A DNA stretch of 64,000 nucleotides from Streptomyces sp. NBC_01476 (GCF_036227265.1 NZ_CP109446.1:6775001-6839000), one strand, 5' to 3'; numbered from the stretch's first letter, positions 16,468 to 24,663 are shown. Notes: a model not told the origin generated them from the sequence alone. Numbers and translations: made by a program.

Positions 16468-18082
16468 CGCTCTTCACCGCCACGAAGCCGTCGCTGAAGA
16501 CCAGGGCGTCCAGGTCGGTGTGGCAGAACGTCGCCACCGCCTGCGCGGGGCTCTCCACGATCGGTTCGCTGTCGTTGAACGAGGTGTTCAGCACCACCGG
16601 CACACCGGTCAGCTCCCCGAAGCGGCTGATGAGCCGGTGGAAGCTCGGGTGAACGGCGGCGTCGACGGTCTGCACCCGGGCGGTGCCGTCGACGTGCGTG
16701 ACCGCGCCGAGCTGGTCCCGGCGTTCGCTGCGCACCTGGGGAGCGAAGAGCATGTAGGGGCTGTCCTCGTCGAGGTCGAACCACTGGCCAGCGTGCTCGG
16801 CAGGCACCGCGGGGGCGAAGGGACGGAAGAACTCGCGGTGCTTGATACGGGTGTTGAGCACGTCACGGGTGGCCTGGTGGCGCGGGTCGGCGAGGATGCT
16901 GCGCGAACCGAGCGCGCGGGCGCCCAGTTCGCTGCCGCCGTCGAACCACCCCACCAGCCGGCCCTCGGCGAGCATCTGGGCCGCCGCGGTGGCAGGGTCG
17001 GATTCGGGCCGCCAGCCGAACCGACGGTGCGGATGCCGCTCGGCCAGACCCGAGCGCGGGTGCCGGCGCAGCGCGAGCCGGATCTCCTCGCCGGTGTACG
17101 TGCGGCCGAAAGCGTCCCGGCCGGCCAGCGGAAGCCGGGGCACCGTGCCGGTGAGGTGGTGGATGCCGTACAGCGCGTTGCCCAGCGCCTGGCCGCGGTC
17201 GGAGGCCGGCGGCGGCACGAACATCCGGGCGCCGGTGCGGCGCCGGACCACCTCGTTAGCGACGCAGTTCATCGCCACCCCACCCGCGAAGCACACCGCG
17301 GTGCGCTGGTGCTCTGCCATCAGGCGGGCGACGACCTCGGCCAGCACGTCCTCGGTCTGGGCCTGCACCCACGCCGCCAGCTCCCTCGCCCGCGGGGTGT
17401 CCCACCCGGGTGCCCCGAGGTCCAGGCCGGCGGTGGCGGCGAACTCGGCCAGGCCCCGGTCGTGGGTGCGCGCCAGTCGCCCCTCGACCTGGGTTCCGGA
17501 CAGGTCGAACAGCGGCACCTCGATGGCCTTCGGGTCGCCGTAGGAGGCGAGCGCCATCGTCTTGCCGGACTCCTGCCCGTCGAAGCCGAGCCAGTTGGTC
17601 ACCGCCTCGTACGTGGCGCCGATCCCGCCCGCCCGCGCGCGGCCCTCACGGTTGCCGCCCACCCGGGTGATCGCGGTGCGGTCGGCAAGGAAGTAGCTCT
17701 CGGTCTGGTGGTCGTTGCCCGAGCCGTCGGCGACCACGACCAGGGCCTCGTCGTGGCCGGAGAGGCAGAACGCGCCGTAGGCGTGGGACAGGTGGTGGTC
17801 GACTGTCGTGATCCGGGCCGCGGGCAGCCCGAACAGGTCCAGGCCGCCGGTGAAGCTTTCCTCCAGCCGGGGGCCGACCCCGGAGAACACCACCACGCCG
17901 ACGTCGGCGAGGGCGATCTCGGCGGCCTGGAGGCAGTACGCCAGGGCGGCCTGCCAGCCGCCGGAGTAGCGGGTGCGGTTCAGGCGCTCCTCGGCGACGG
18001 CCACCACCTTCTCCCCGGCTACGACGGCGCATCCGCCGTCGTGCCCCAGGTTCAGTCCCACTGCTATCGGCATGTCACCCAC
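16460..18082 (-). CDS. Carbamoyltransferase of the NodU/CmcH/TobZ family, 540 aa
   Basis: Transfers a carbamoyl group from carbamoyl phosphate, via carbamoyl-AMP, to a hydroxyl of a small molecule. Seen: GLNLGHDGGCAVV at the N-terminus; the metal-binding HHLSHAYGAF at about residue 107; ADGSGND; CFAGGVAMNCVANE (about 273); GSELGARALGSRSILADPR (about 405); FFRPFAPAV (about 440); and VVLNTSFNDSEPIV near the end. These are the conserved blocks of the Kae1-like and YrdC-like domains, and length is normal. Family members decorate antibiotics such as tobramycin and cephamycin, and Nod factors. It overlaps the GT2 gene by 8 bp upstream and the GT4-kinase gene by 8 bp downstream. The acceptor is unknown, presumably the glycoside made here. 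Confidence 0.9.
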   Translation of the reverse strand: MGDMPIAVGLNLGHDGGCAVVAGEKVVAVAEERLNRTRYSGGWQAALAYCLQAAEIALADVGVVVFSGVGPRLEESFTGGLDLFGLPAARITTVDHHLSHAYGAFCLSGHDEALVVVADGSGNDHQTESYFLADRTAITRVGGNREGRARAGGIGATYEAVTNWLGFDGQESGKTMALASYGDPKAIEVPLFDLSGTQVEGRLARTHDRGLAEFAATAGLDLGAPGWDTPRARELAAWVQAQTEDVLAEVVARLMAEHQRTAVCFAGGVAMNCVANEVVRRRTGARMFVPPPASDRGQALGNALYGIHHLTGTVPRLPLAGRDAFGRTYTGEEIRLALRRHPRSGLAERHPHRRFGWRPESDPATAAAQMLAEGRLVGWFDGGSELGARALGSRSILADPRHQATRDVLNTRIKHREFFRPFAPAVPAEHAGQWFDLDEDSPYMLFAPQVRSERRDQLGAVTHVDGTARVQTVDAAVHPSFHRLISRFGELTGVPVVLNTSFNDSEPIVESPAQAVATFCHTDLDALVFSDGFVAVKSDD

Positions 18083-19049
18083 GTCCGATCCCCTCCTTCT
18101 TCTTCTCCACCACGAGCCCGGAGGGGGCCGCGGTCGGTCTGCGTAACCTGGTCCAGGCCAGGTGGATCCGTTCGGTGTGCAGGCCCGCGATCCGCAGTGC
18201 GTCGGTCACCGCCGCCCGCCGGCCGTCCTGGTGGCGGAGCCGTGTCCAGGTCACTGCGTCGCGGAGCCGGTAGCTGTCGTGGATTCCGGCGTCCGGGTGG
18301 ATCGCCAGCAGCCGGGCGATCGAGACGCCGTGCCACCAGGCGCGCCCGGCTACCGCGCGGGCTCTCAGGTCGGCGGGGTGGATCGCGCGGTGCACGACGG
18401 CGTCCGGTACCACCACCACGCGCAGGCCGTCCCGCTCCGCCCGGACGGTGAACTCCAGTTCCTCGCAGCTGAGATGACGCAGCCCGGCGACGCCGAGCCG
18501 CGTGTCGAACCACGGCCGCGGGCGCCGGCGCATCGCCAGGTTGCAGCCGACCACCCAGTACGGCGCGGCCAGGCCGGTGGTCGTCTGCGGCCACAGCGGC
18601 GGCACGAACAACTGCATCACTTCGGGAGGAACGGCGGCCGGGGTGCTGCCGGTGAAGCGGGGGACGACCCGGCCGCCCGCCGCGTACGCGCCGGTCTCTT
18701 CCAGCGCCCGGACCATCCCGCTTGCCCAGCCGGGTTCGGGTCGCGCGTCGGGATCGGTGATCAGGACGATGTCCCCGCGGGCCAGACCGATGCCGGTGTT
18801 GCGGGCGCGGGACAGCCCAGGCTGCGGTTCGTGGACGATCCGGCAGTCCATCGGCCCCAGACGGCCGGCTCCCGGCCGCAGGACCGGGGTGGGATGGTTG
18901 TCCACCACGATCAGTTCGATGCCGCCCGGGATCTCCTGCGCGTCAAGCGCTGCCGCCAGGCCCTCCAACGCGGCGGTGTTGCCGCGGACTGCCACCACTA
19001 CGCTTGCCCCCGGGCGGGCAGCGCCGCCCGGGAATAACGGACTGGTCAC
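18075..19049 (-). CDS. GT2-family glycosyltransferase, 324 aa
   Basis: GT-A fold: SVVVAVRGNTAALEGLAAAL at the N-terminus, ELIVVDN as the second strand, PGLSRARNTGIGLARGDIV and then LITDPDARPEPGW, whose TDPDAR holds the DxD metal/nucleotide-sugar motif near residue 137. GVAGLRHLSCEELEFTVRAERDG matches the acceptor-side ED motif region of GT2 enzymes. No membrane segments, so it acts in the cytosol. First gene of the six-gene operon; its promoter should lie in the 54-base gap to the upstream ATPase chimera or further upstream. Its 3' end overlaps the carbamoyltransferase start. Confidence 0.85.
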   Translation of the reverse strand: MTSPLFPGGAARPGASVVVAVRGNTAALEGLAAALDAQEIPGGIELIVVDNHPTPVLRPGAGRLGPMDCRIVHEPQPGLSRARNTGIGLARGDIVLITDPDARPEPGWASGMVRALEETGAYAAGGRVVPRFTGSTPAAVPPEVMQLFVPPLWPQTTTGLAAPYWVVGCNLAMRRRPRPWFDTRLGVAGLRHLSCEELEFTVRAERDGLRVVVVPDAVVHRAIHPADLRARAVAGRAWWHGVSIARLLAIHPDAGIHDSYRLRDAVTWTRLRHQDGRRAAVTDALRIAGLHTERIHLAWTRLRRPTAAPSGLVVEKKKEGIGRG

Positions 19050-19103
19050 CGGTTCCTCCTCGACGTTCGGACCGCTTTGGCGGAAAGTCCCCGGAGCCCA
19101 AGC

Positions 19104-19907
19104 TCAGGCAGCCGGGCAGGGGCAGTGCTGTGCAGTGTCGGCGGTGGTGCTGAGCTGGAACGAGACGCGCTTGCCACATGGCAGGGGCAGCACGTCCAGT
19201 TCGTCGACCAGAGCGGACAGCAGGAGCAGCCCCCGGCCGGCCTCAGCGTCGTCAGCGGGTGCCGTGACGACGGCGACCAGGACTCCGTCCGCCAGTTCGC
19301 GGACCAGCAGTTCACAGTCTCCCGGCGTGTGGCGCCACACATTTGTGAGCAGCTCGGTGACTCCGAGTTCCACGACGAAGCCAAGTTCGCTGCGCTTCCA
19401 CAGCCGCAGCACAGCGCGCACGATCTCGCGCACCGGCCCCACCGTCTCCGGACGGACGCCGGGAAGCACCAAGTGCTGCTGCCGTACTGGGGAGAAGTTC
19501 AGGGTGTCGCCGGCGCGGAGTTCGGTGCGTTCCAGGGCGAGCGGGGTGAGGGAGATGGGTGCGTCGTGGGCGTAGCCGAGGAGGGCGGAGGCGGGCGGCC
19601 AGCCCTCCTTCAGCGTGTTGCTCAGGGCGTTGCGGACGAGGAAGGCGAACTGCTCGCCGGTGACCAGGCCCGAGGCCTTCCACCGCTGGAGGGTGGCCAG
19701 CGCGAGGTCGGGCTGGGTGGCGGCGATGTCCCCCAGGTGGTTGGCCACGGAGGTGCGGACGTAGAGGTGCGGGTCGTTGTAGAGGGTCTCGAGGACGGGC
19801 AGGCCCGCGTCAGCGGGGAGCGCGATCCGTGGGGCCCAGGGGAGCAGGGGCCGGGTGGCCTCGCTTGCCAGCCGCCGTACCCGGAAATCCTCGTCGCGAC
19901 TCCACAC
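19104..19907 (-). CDS. HEAT-repeat (AlkC/AlkD-like) fused to histidine-kinase-type ATPase, 267 aa, probably truncated
   Basis: Residues 1-130 match the C-terminal HEAT repeats of DNA alkylation repair proteins: DFRVRRLASEATRPLLPWAP, LYNDPHLYVRTSVANHLGDIA, LALATLQRW, NTLKEGWPPASALLGY. Residues 160-260 are an anti-sigma-factor-like ATPase domain: ELGVTELLTNVWRHTPGD (N box), APADDAEAGRGLLLLSALVDE (G box) and GKRVSFQLS. The join is in frame near LNFSPV. The normal N-terminal half of the HEAT protein is missing and the sequence upstream belongs to another frame, so I start at a GTG at 19907. It may be a deletion product that joined two genes, or a real fusion. Function uncertain. Confidence 0.55.
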   Translation of the reverse strand: MWSRDEDFRVRRLASEATRPLLPWAPRIALPADAGLPVLETLYNDPHLYVRTSVANHLGDIAATQPDLALATLQRWKASGLVTGEQFAFLVRNALSNTLKEGWPPASALLGYAHDAPISLTPLALERTELRAGDTLNFSPVRQQHLVLPGVRPETVGPVREIVRAVLRLWKRSELGFVVELGVTELLTNVWRHTPGDCELLVRELADGVLVAVVTAPADDAEAGRGLLLLSALVDELDVLPLPCGKRVSFQLSTTADTAQHCPCPAA

Positions 19908-19918
19908 GTCGACGGCCT

Positions 19919-20071
19919 TCAGCGGGCCATAGCCAGCGCCGCCTTGCGTACGCGGCGCAGCTTCGGAGACTGGCCGTCGAGGATCGCCTGGACCTGGAAG
20001 GCCCAGGGCCAGACTCGCACGTAGACGATGGCCCCGAACCACGTGCCGTTGTACGGGCGTTCCCTGGCGTA
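19919..20071 (-). pseudogene. Possible C-terminal fragment of an unknown protein, ~50 codons
   Basis: Between two in-frame stops there is a stretch reading RPYNGTWFGAIVYVRVWPW, then QVQAILDGQSPKLRRVRKAAL. It has a folded-protein look: aromatic strand, then helix. It occupies a different frame from the HEAT/ATPase gene and no start is visible. I read it as debris left where the N-terminus of the HEAT protein was lost. Family not recognised. Confidence 0.25.
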
Positions 20072-20425
20072 CTACTCGGCTCCGCACACAGAAATCAAAC
20101 TGGAATCCGACTGCGGACCTTTCTGTTTCTTGATCTCAGCGGCCAAAGAACGACTGCGTTCCGCTTCCTTACCGTCTCCGGCGGTCTCGAATGCAGCGAT
20201 CGCAATCTCAGCTTGCGCCTGTGCCTCCTCGGTCCGGCCGGCAAGAGCGAGAGTGCGTGCTACCTGATGACTTGCAAGCGCCGCCAGAGGGGACGATCCC
20301 TCGATGGCGAACAGATCTCGCGCCCTTTGCAGCAGCTGCAAGGCATTCTTCCAGTCGCCTGCCTCTAGTGCGATTTGACCAAGCTGCAGATCTGTCAGAG
20401 CCTCGTGAGACGGCGGGGGAACCAT
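20072..20425 (-). CDS. Small TPR-repeat protein, 117 aa
   Basis: Starts at the ATG of a TGATG overlap with the 33-codon leader upstream. Residues 8-95 form about two and a half TPR hairpins: LTDLQLGQIALEAGDWKNALQLLQRARDLF, LASHQVARTLALAGRTEEAQAQAEIAI. The C-terminal 20 residues are polar. TPR proteins of this size bind partner proteins or peptides; in actinobacteria and bacilli, coupled TPR/peptide pairs are known to make signalling cassettes. No enzyme domain. Its translation probably depends on that of the leader, since the strong ribosome site lies before the leader. Confidence 0.65.
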   Translation of the reverse strand: MVPPPSHEALTDLQLGQIALEAGDWKNALQLLQRARDLFAIEGSSPLAALASHQVARTLALAGRTEEAQAQAEIAIAAFETAGDGKEAERSRSLAAEIKKQKGPQSDSSLISVCGAE

Positions 20426-20526
20426 CAGGCCAGAGGGCTCTGCAGCCACGACGACAGCGGCAGCCAGACAATGAGACGTGACGTCTCGGCCTGGTGATCG
20501 TCCTTAGCGGGCCGGGGAGTCGGCAT
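20425..20526 (-). CDS. 33-codon leader/peptide gene coupled to TPR gene
   Basis: ATG at 20526 is preceded by a strong ribosome site (AAAGGAGAGAGGT). The peptide is MPTPRPAKDDHQAETSRLIV followed by a hydrophobic, Trp-containing end (WLPLSSWLQSPLA). Its stop overlaps the TPR start (TGATG). It may be a leader that sets the level of TPR protein, or a peptide that the TPR protein binds. The strong ribosome site makes real translation likely; too short to assign a family. Confidence 0.5.
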   Translation of the reverse strand: MPTPRPAKDDHQAETSRLIVWLPLSSWLQSPLA

Positions 20527-21214
20527 ACCTCTCTCCTTTCCCGTGCTCTCCTAAAATTTATTCGGCGGTGCCAGTGCACAACGCGAGGCGTGTGGTGAGC
20601 ATCTTTCCCGATCGCGGGGCGAACCGCATATCTCCCAAGTGATATAACGCCAGTGATATTGGGTCGATTCTCAAGACAGGCAGAAGGGAGCGACTCCGCT
20701 TGTCCGTGTAGGGCGAGAGGGCATCGCCCCAGCGCGCCGCGCGCCGCCCAGCAGGGCGATCAACCTCGCACGCAGCAGCGGGCTCGTCCAAGGCCCTCGT
20801 GGCACAGCGGGACTTTCACGCCAGCGAAGTTGCACGGGCGGTTTGAACCGGGCTGCGGGAAGAGGACGTGCTCACCGCGGACACCTCGCCGGTGCCCTAC
20901 CAATACCCCGCTCATTGGGTTCGTCGACTGAGACCCGGAAGGCTGCGGGGAGCAGGTGGGTGCGCTGCTGCGGTTAGCGGTGCCGCCGCCGGCCACCAGG
21001 TTTCTTAACTGTCCTGGACCCCAGCAGTCGAACCCGCCGGCCACGCCCCCGCCGCGGGGCTGAGCCGACCTTGGACGTCCTGAAGACCGGGCCTGCGGGA
21101 GTGCAGCTGATCGTGCGGTAGGAAAGCCGTGCCATTGGCGCGCAGTTGGGGTTCACCGACGTCGACGGCATGTGCGTGACGTGCTGCGACCAGTGGTGGG
21201 CGGCGCGGGTGCGC
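20527..21214. other. 688-bp spacer without a supported gene
   Basis: Short open frames here have no ribosome site, no recognisable protein and poor codon bias. The left 130 bp are AT-rich for this genome (for example CTAAAATTTATT near 20551-20562) and should hold the promoter of the leader/TPR pair. A direct repeat lies at 20638-20659. The rest shows nothing I can name. Confidence 0.5.
20638..20659. promoter_or_regulatory. AGTGATAT direct repeat, candidate operator of the leader/TPR pair
   Basis: AGTGATAT occurs at 20638-20645 and 20652-20659, 14 bp apart start to start, about 110 bp upstream of the leader start. It is unusually AT-rich for the region. Possible regulator-binding site; no further evidence. 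Confidence 0.3.
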
Positions 21215-21943
21215 TCAGAGGCCGGAGTCGGTCACTCTAGTGATCGCGCGCAGGAGCCGCGGGACGTCTTCGAGGCTGTCGAGGACGACGTCGGCTCCGG
21301 CCGCTGCCAGATCCACGGCTGGGATCTTGCCGGACGCGACCGCGATCACGCGCGCCCCGCCTTCGAGACCAGTTCGGACGTCTTCGAGGGAGTCACCGAT
21401 GATGACCGTGTTGGAGCGGGAGAAGCTTCTGCCGTACTTGGCCTGGGCGTGGGCCTGAGCAACGGCTACGAGACTCGGGCGGTGGTCGCTGTCGGACGAG
21501 TATCCCCCGATCTCTGTGTCCAGGAACCCGGTGAGATCGAACGCCTTGAGCTTCAGAAGGGCGTTGAGCTTGAGGTTTCCCGTGACCACCGTCGGTACGC
21601 ATCCCGGTTGGGCCTGCACGCCCTTGAGAGCGGAGACGGCTCCGGGCAGGAGGACACCCTGCTGGCGCAGGTCCTCCATGCGCGCGGCGAGGCGCCGGGG
21701 GAGGAGTTCCACCATCCGTGGCAACAGGTGCGGGATCTCTGTCTCCGGTACGGCGTTGTCCGCCAGGAGGGAGCGGATGGCCAGGGGCATGGTCACGCCG
21801 GTACCTCGTGCCGGGAGGCGCTCCGCGGGACGACCGACGATCTCGGCGAAGGTCTCCCGGTAGACCTGCCTGTCGATGTCACCGACGTACAGCAGAGTGC
21901 GGTCGATGTCCCACAGGACGAGGGTCCGCGGCTCGGCGATCAC
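21215..21943 (-). CDS. HAD-superfamily hydrolase, 242 aa
   Basis: Haloacid-dehalogenase-type phosphatase. Motif I is LVLWDIDRTLL near residue 10 (DxDxT nucleophile). Motif II is PTVVTGNLKL near residue 118, and motif IV is VIIGDSLEDVRTGLEGGARVIAV near residue 180. A helical cap (residues 20-95) makes it a C1-type phosphoglycolate-phosphatase-like enzyme. The ATG overlaps the stop of the XRE/TPR regulator gene (ATGA, 21940-21943), so the two are co-translated. Substrate unknown; the coupling suggests that the enzyme is part of the regulator's function. Confidence 0.87.
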   Translation of the reverse strand: MIAEPRTLVLWDIDRTLLYVGDIDRQVYRETFAEIVGRPAERLPARGTGVTMPLAIRSLLADNAVPETEIPHLLPRMVELLPRRLAARMEDLRQQGVLLPGAVSALKGVQAQPGCVPTVVTGNLKLNALLKLKAFDLTGFLDTEIGGYSSDSDHRPSLVAVAQAHAQAKYGRSFSRSNTVIIGDSLEDVRTGLEGGARVIAVASGKIPAVDLAAAGADVVLDSLEDVPRLLRAITRVTDSGL

Positions 21944-23460
21944 GTTCGGCTCCCTGTTGTTGGCATGGCGGCGTGTCGCTCCACTACGTCCCGAGCGTAC
22001 GGGCTGTCGGCGGCTTGATGGAGCCCGTGGATCATGGAGGCGACGTGGTTGTCGAGCCTGGCCGACTGGATTGTCGCGGCCAGATCCAGGGCCTCGTGCG
22101 CTGTGGCGGCTCCGGCCTCGACATCACCTTGCTTGACGTGTGCGGTGGCGGCGCGCGAGAGGAACAGAGCCCGGGTCCGGTGATCTGCCGGATTGAGTGC
22201 CTGCCAAGCCTTGGTGAAACTGGCGGCGGCGCTTGTCGGGTCGCCGAGGTCGAGATGGCAACTGCCCGTTTGACCGTGGATCTCGCCCTCGTTGACCCAG
22301 TACAGCCAGTGCGGATCGTGCTCGGAGCGGCCCTGGGCGCACAGTTCTGCTGCCCGTCCGAGTGCGGTCAGGGCTGCCTGGCTCTCGCCGAGTTTGGCGT
22401 GCCCGCGGGCCTGCCGCATCAGGAGCATGGCTTCAAGGGCCGGCGTGCCGAGGTTCTTCACCTTGTCCCGGGCGCGCTGGGCTGCGGCCACGGCATGGTG
22501 CGGGGCACCGGTGGAGTATCCGTGGATCGCCATGTAGGACAGCGCACCAGCGCCGAGCCGTACGTCCTGTGAGGCTTTCGCCGCGCGCAGGGACGCGTAC
22601 AGGTAGCCGAGTGGACGGTCCCGGTCGCCGGAGTCGAAGGCAAACCATCCGGTCTGCATGGCGGTGTCGGCGATGATCGCCGCGAGACGTCGTCCCGTCT
22701 CCTCGTCGTACGAGGTCTTCTCCACGAGGTGCTTGAGGAACCGGAGATGGCTGTCCCCGAGGGCAGTGAGGGTACCGCTGCCGTCACTCGCGTCCATGGT
22801 TCGGAGACTGTCGGTGGTGGACTGCAGGGCGTCCAGCAGGTCACCGGTGAGCTGACTTCCCTCTGCTGCTCTGGTCAGGGGTTCCGCTTCGGCGGTGTCC
22901 CAGGCGTTGACGAAAGCGGTGAGGGAGATGACGCTTGCACTGAGGAATCGCCGACGGTCCATCGCGCTGCCTCCTGCCGCGCTGTCCAGTGCTTCCACCA
23001 AGCGGGCCGCGGTCCAGGGGAGACCTGGATCGGCGTCGCCGGCGAACGGGGCTTGGGGCGCCTGCTCGCCTGGGCCATGACCATGGCGGAGAGGGAAGGC
23101 AGCCAGATCGGCCGGTACGCCAAGTCCCGTCAAAAACTTGATGATCTTGTCGATGTTGGTGAGCCTTCGGGTACCCGACTCCAGCATGGACAGGAAGGGC
23201 TGGCTTATCCCGGTGATCTGGGCCATGTCTTCCTGACGGAGACCGCTTCGGAGTCTGATGAGGCGGCTGGCACTGCCGAAGTCCCAGTTCCCAAGCGCAC
23301 TTTGGACTTCCGCATCCGACCAGACGGATTCCGGGACGAACGGCATGTAATGAGCTTGCCTGGGCTGCGAGCGGGCGCAGGAAAAGCATAGGGGATCCAG
23401 GTTGTACTGACTCAAGGAGCAGCCGCATCGATCGCAGCGCTGTGGCGCTTGGCGAGGCAC
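21940..23460 (-). CDS. XRE-family regulator with zinc ribbon and TPR-like domain, 506 aa
   Basis: Residues 9-29 hold a zinc-ribbon-like CDRCGCSL ... LCFSC. Residues 63-120 form an XRE helix-turn-helix: RLIRLRSGLRQEDMAQITGISQPFLSMLESGTRRL. MDRRRFLSASVISLTAFV near residue 165 resembles a twin-arginine sequence often seen in such regulators but sits inside the protein. Residues 200-500 are helical TPR-like repeats (LEAMLLMRQARGHAKLGESQAALTAL; HLDLGDPTSAAASFTKAWQAL). This is a widespread Streptomyces regulator architecture whose ligands are mostly unknown. The coupled HAD gene is downstream. Confidence 0.85.
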   Translation of the reverse strand: MPRQAPQRCDRCGCSLSQYNLDPLCFSCARSQPRQAHYMPFVPESVWSDAEVQSALGNWDFGSASRLIRLRSGLRQEDMAQITGISQPFLSMLESGTRRLTNIDKIIKFLTGLGVPADLAAFPLRHGHGPGEQAPQAPFAGDADPGLPWTAARLVEALDSAAGGSAMDRRRFLSASVISLTAFVNAWDTAEAEPLTRAAEGSQLTGDLLDALQSTTDSLRTMDASDGSGTLTALGDSHLRFLKHLVEKTSYDEETGRRLAAIIADTAMQTGWFAFDSGDRDRPLGYLYASLRAAKASQDVRLGAGALSYMAIHGYSTGAPHHAVAAAQRARDKVKNLGTPALEAMLLMRQARGHAKLGESQAALTALGRAAELCAQGRSEHDPHWLYWVNEGEIHGQTGSCHLDLGDPTSAAASFTKAWQALNPADHRTRALFLSRAATAHVKQGDVEAGAATAHEALDLAATIQSARLDNHVASMIHGLHQAADSPYARDVVERHAAMPTTGSRT

Positions 23461-23752
23461 CCCTTCCCTCCTCCGGGCGAGATGTGCGGTTCCCCGGGTT
23501 CCCTCCCGAAGCCGTAATCACCTTAGCCTCGATCTGCCCTGATAGTCCCCGCATCATTCGGTATCACGTGGTGCGGGAATCGAGGCTCACGTCAGGGCCC
23601 CAAGTAGGCGACGCAGCCAGGCTGGGAGCCGGGAGGCCCCGCCGTGACGCGTACCTGGCCGAGGGCAGCCAGGCACGCCCGGCTCGACCGATGGGTCCTG
23701 CTCGGCCCCGTACGCCTGTACCAGCGCCAGCCGGTCTCTGCCGCAGCGGCTG

Positions 23753-24078
23753 TCACGCCTGCCTCGTCAGGTACTGCTGCACCCCTCCTGCCGTGCCCGG
23801 CACGGTGGGCACCTCCGCCCATACCCGAGTACCTCCGCCAGGCCCGGGCGCGCAGCCCCAGCGCGTGCAGAGGGCAGTGACCACGGTCAGACCCCGCCCG
23901 CGCTCCGCGTTCTCAGACCGCGGGCGTGCCGTCAACCGGCCGGCTACGGCCCGCCATCGATCACCGACACCCGGATCGTCACCGGGGCGCCCGCGAGCAT
24001 GACCGTCACCCGGTGACCAGGAGCGTGCTCGATCGCATTTGCGGCCAATTCAGAGGTGACCTGCGCCAGGACAGTGGA
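23753..24078 (-). pseudogene. Histidine-kinase-type ATPase (anti-sigma-like), 5' truncated and frameshifted
   Basis: The first part reads STVLAQVTSELAANAIEHAP, the N-box of HATPase_c_2 proteins, then VTVMLAGAPVTIRVSVIDGGP and a stop. A shift of frame near 23935 continues with SENAERGRGLTVVTALCTRWG and GGGTRVWAEVPT, the G2 box and end of the same domain. The N-terminal ~45 residues are gone, cut exactly where the ISAs1-family end (CAGGGCGGTGTCG) begins at 24079. Intact relatives are small regulators that bind ATP and partner proteins. This copy is dead. Confidence 0.75.
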
Positions 24079-24318
24079 CAGGGCGGTGTCGTTCAGTTGC
24101 TTGGTCCGGTTTGATCACGTGATGCCGAGGGTGGCGAGCGGGCGGGTGGCGTCGCGTGCGTGGTGGCGGAGACTGGCGGCGATGCCGGTGTGTCCGGCGA
24201 GGCGGAGGGCTCCGATGGCGAGGTGGCGGAGGCTGGCCATGGCTCGTGGGGCTGTGCCGGTGCGGACGCGGAAGGCGTCCTCGGCGTAGGTGGTGTCGCG
24301 TATGTGGTGGAGCTGGTT
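24079..24318 (-). mobile_element. ISAs1-family IS, 3' fragment with transposase C-terminus
   Basis: The outer end is CAGGGCGGTGTCGTTCAG at 24079. On the minus strand 24115-24318 encodes NQLHHIRDTTYAEDAFRVRTG, then APRAMASLRHLAIGALRLAGHTGIAASLRHHARD and LATLGIT-stop. This is the conserved C-terminus of ISAs1-family transposases. The 5' side is cut at 24318/24319 by the 3' end of a group II intron. The rest of the IS is not in the window. Confidence 0.8.
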
Positions 24319-24382
24319 GTACGAGTCGGCCAGGGGCGCGGTTCCGCCGTTTCCGGCGGGCGTTTCCCCTGGCCGCTCGCCC

Positions 24383-24416
24383 GAACCCGGCGTGCCAGTT
24401 TCCCGGCACCGGGCTC
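24383..24416 (-). ncRNA. Group II intron domain V
   Basis: The 34-nt hairpin starts GAGCCCGGTGCCGGGAAACT and ends GGCACGCCGGGTTC. It has the AGC catalytic triad, the GAAA tetraloop position (GGGAAACT) and the pairing GCCCGG/CCGGGTTC found in bacterial domain V. It is the catalytic core of the intron, here without the rest of the ribozyme. Confidence 0.75.
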
Positions 24417-24428
24417 TCCACGAGTCCC

Positions 24429-24663
24429 TCAGGCGGTGGCCTGGGCTGGTCGCGCGGACCACGGGGTGGGGATGGTGTTGCCCCGGTAGCGGTATCGCTG
24501 GATGGGTACCTTCGCGGGGTTGAACAAGTCCACGCCGTCGGCGGTGAAGCCCCACCGGTTGCGGGGGTTGCCGTAGGTGCGGACGATCCATCTCCAGTTC
24601 CTGCGCCGGTGGCGTCGGCGGAGCCACTTCCACACTCGGTGCCACAGGTTGAGCTGCTCTGGG
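24429..24663 (-). pseudogene. Group II intron maturase/reverse transcriptase, C-terminal 77 codons
   Basis: The fragment NPEQLNLWHRVWKWLRRRHR, then NWRWIVRTYGNPRNRWGF, DGVDLFNPAKVPIQRYRYRG and NTIPTPW matches the end of bacterial intron-encoded proteins: the thumb/X-domain tail ending in 'RYRYRG..IPxPW'. The polymerase domain and the start are missing, cut by the IS3-family element. Confidence 0.8.

Larger units (their letters stand above)
24319..24663 (-). mobile_element. Group II intron, 3' fragment (maturase end, domains V and VI)
   Basis: Minus strand, 5' to 3': the last 77 codons of the intron-encoded protein, a stop, 12 bases, a 34-nt domain V, a domain VI-like stem (GGCCAGGGG pairing with CCCCTGGCC) and a 3' end ...GTAC that fits the AY consensus, next to the ISAs1 transposase codons. 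The 5' part is removed by the IS3-family element at 24664. It is therefore a non-splicing relic. Confidence 0.8.

Noticed and set aside
20558..20791. 77-codon minus-strand frame upstream of the leader/TPR pair
   Set aside because: No ribosome site, no recognisable fold, and it covers the AT-rich promoter-like region.
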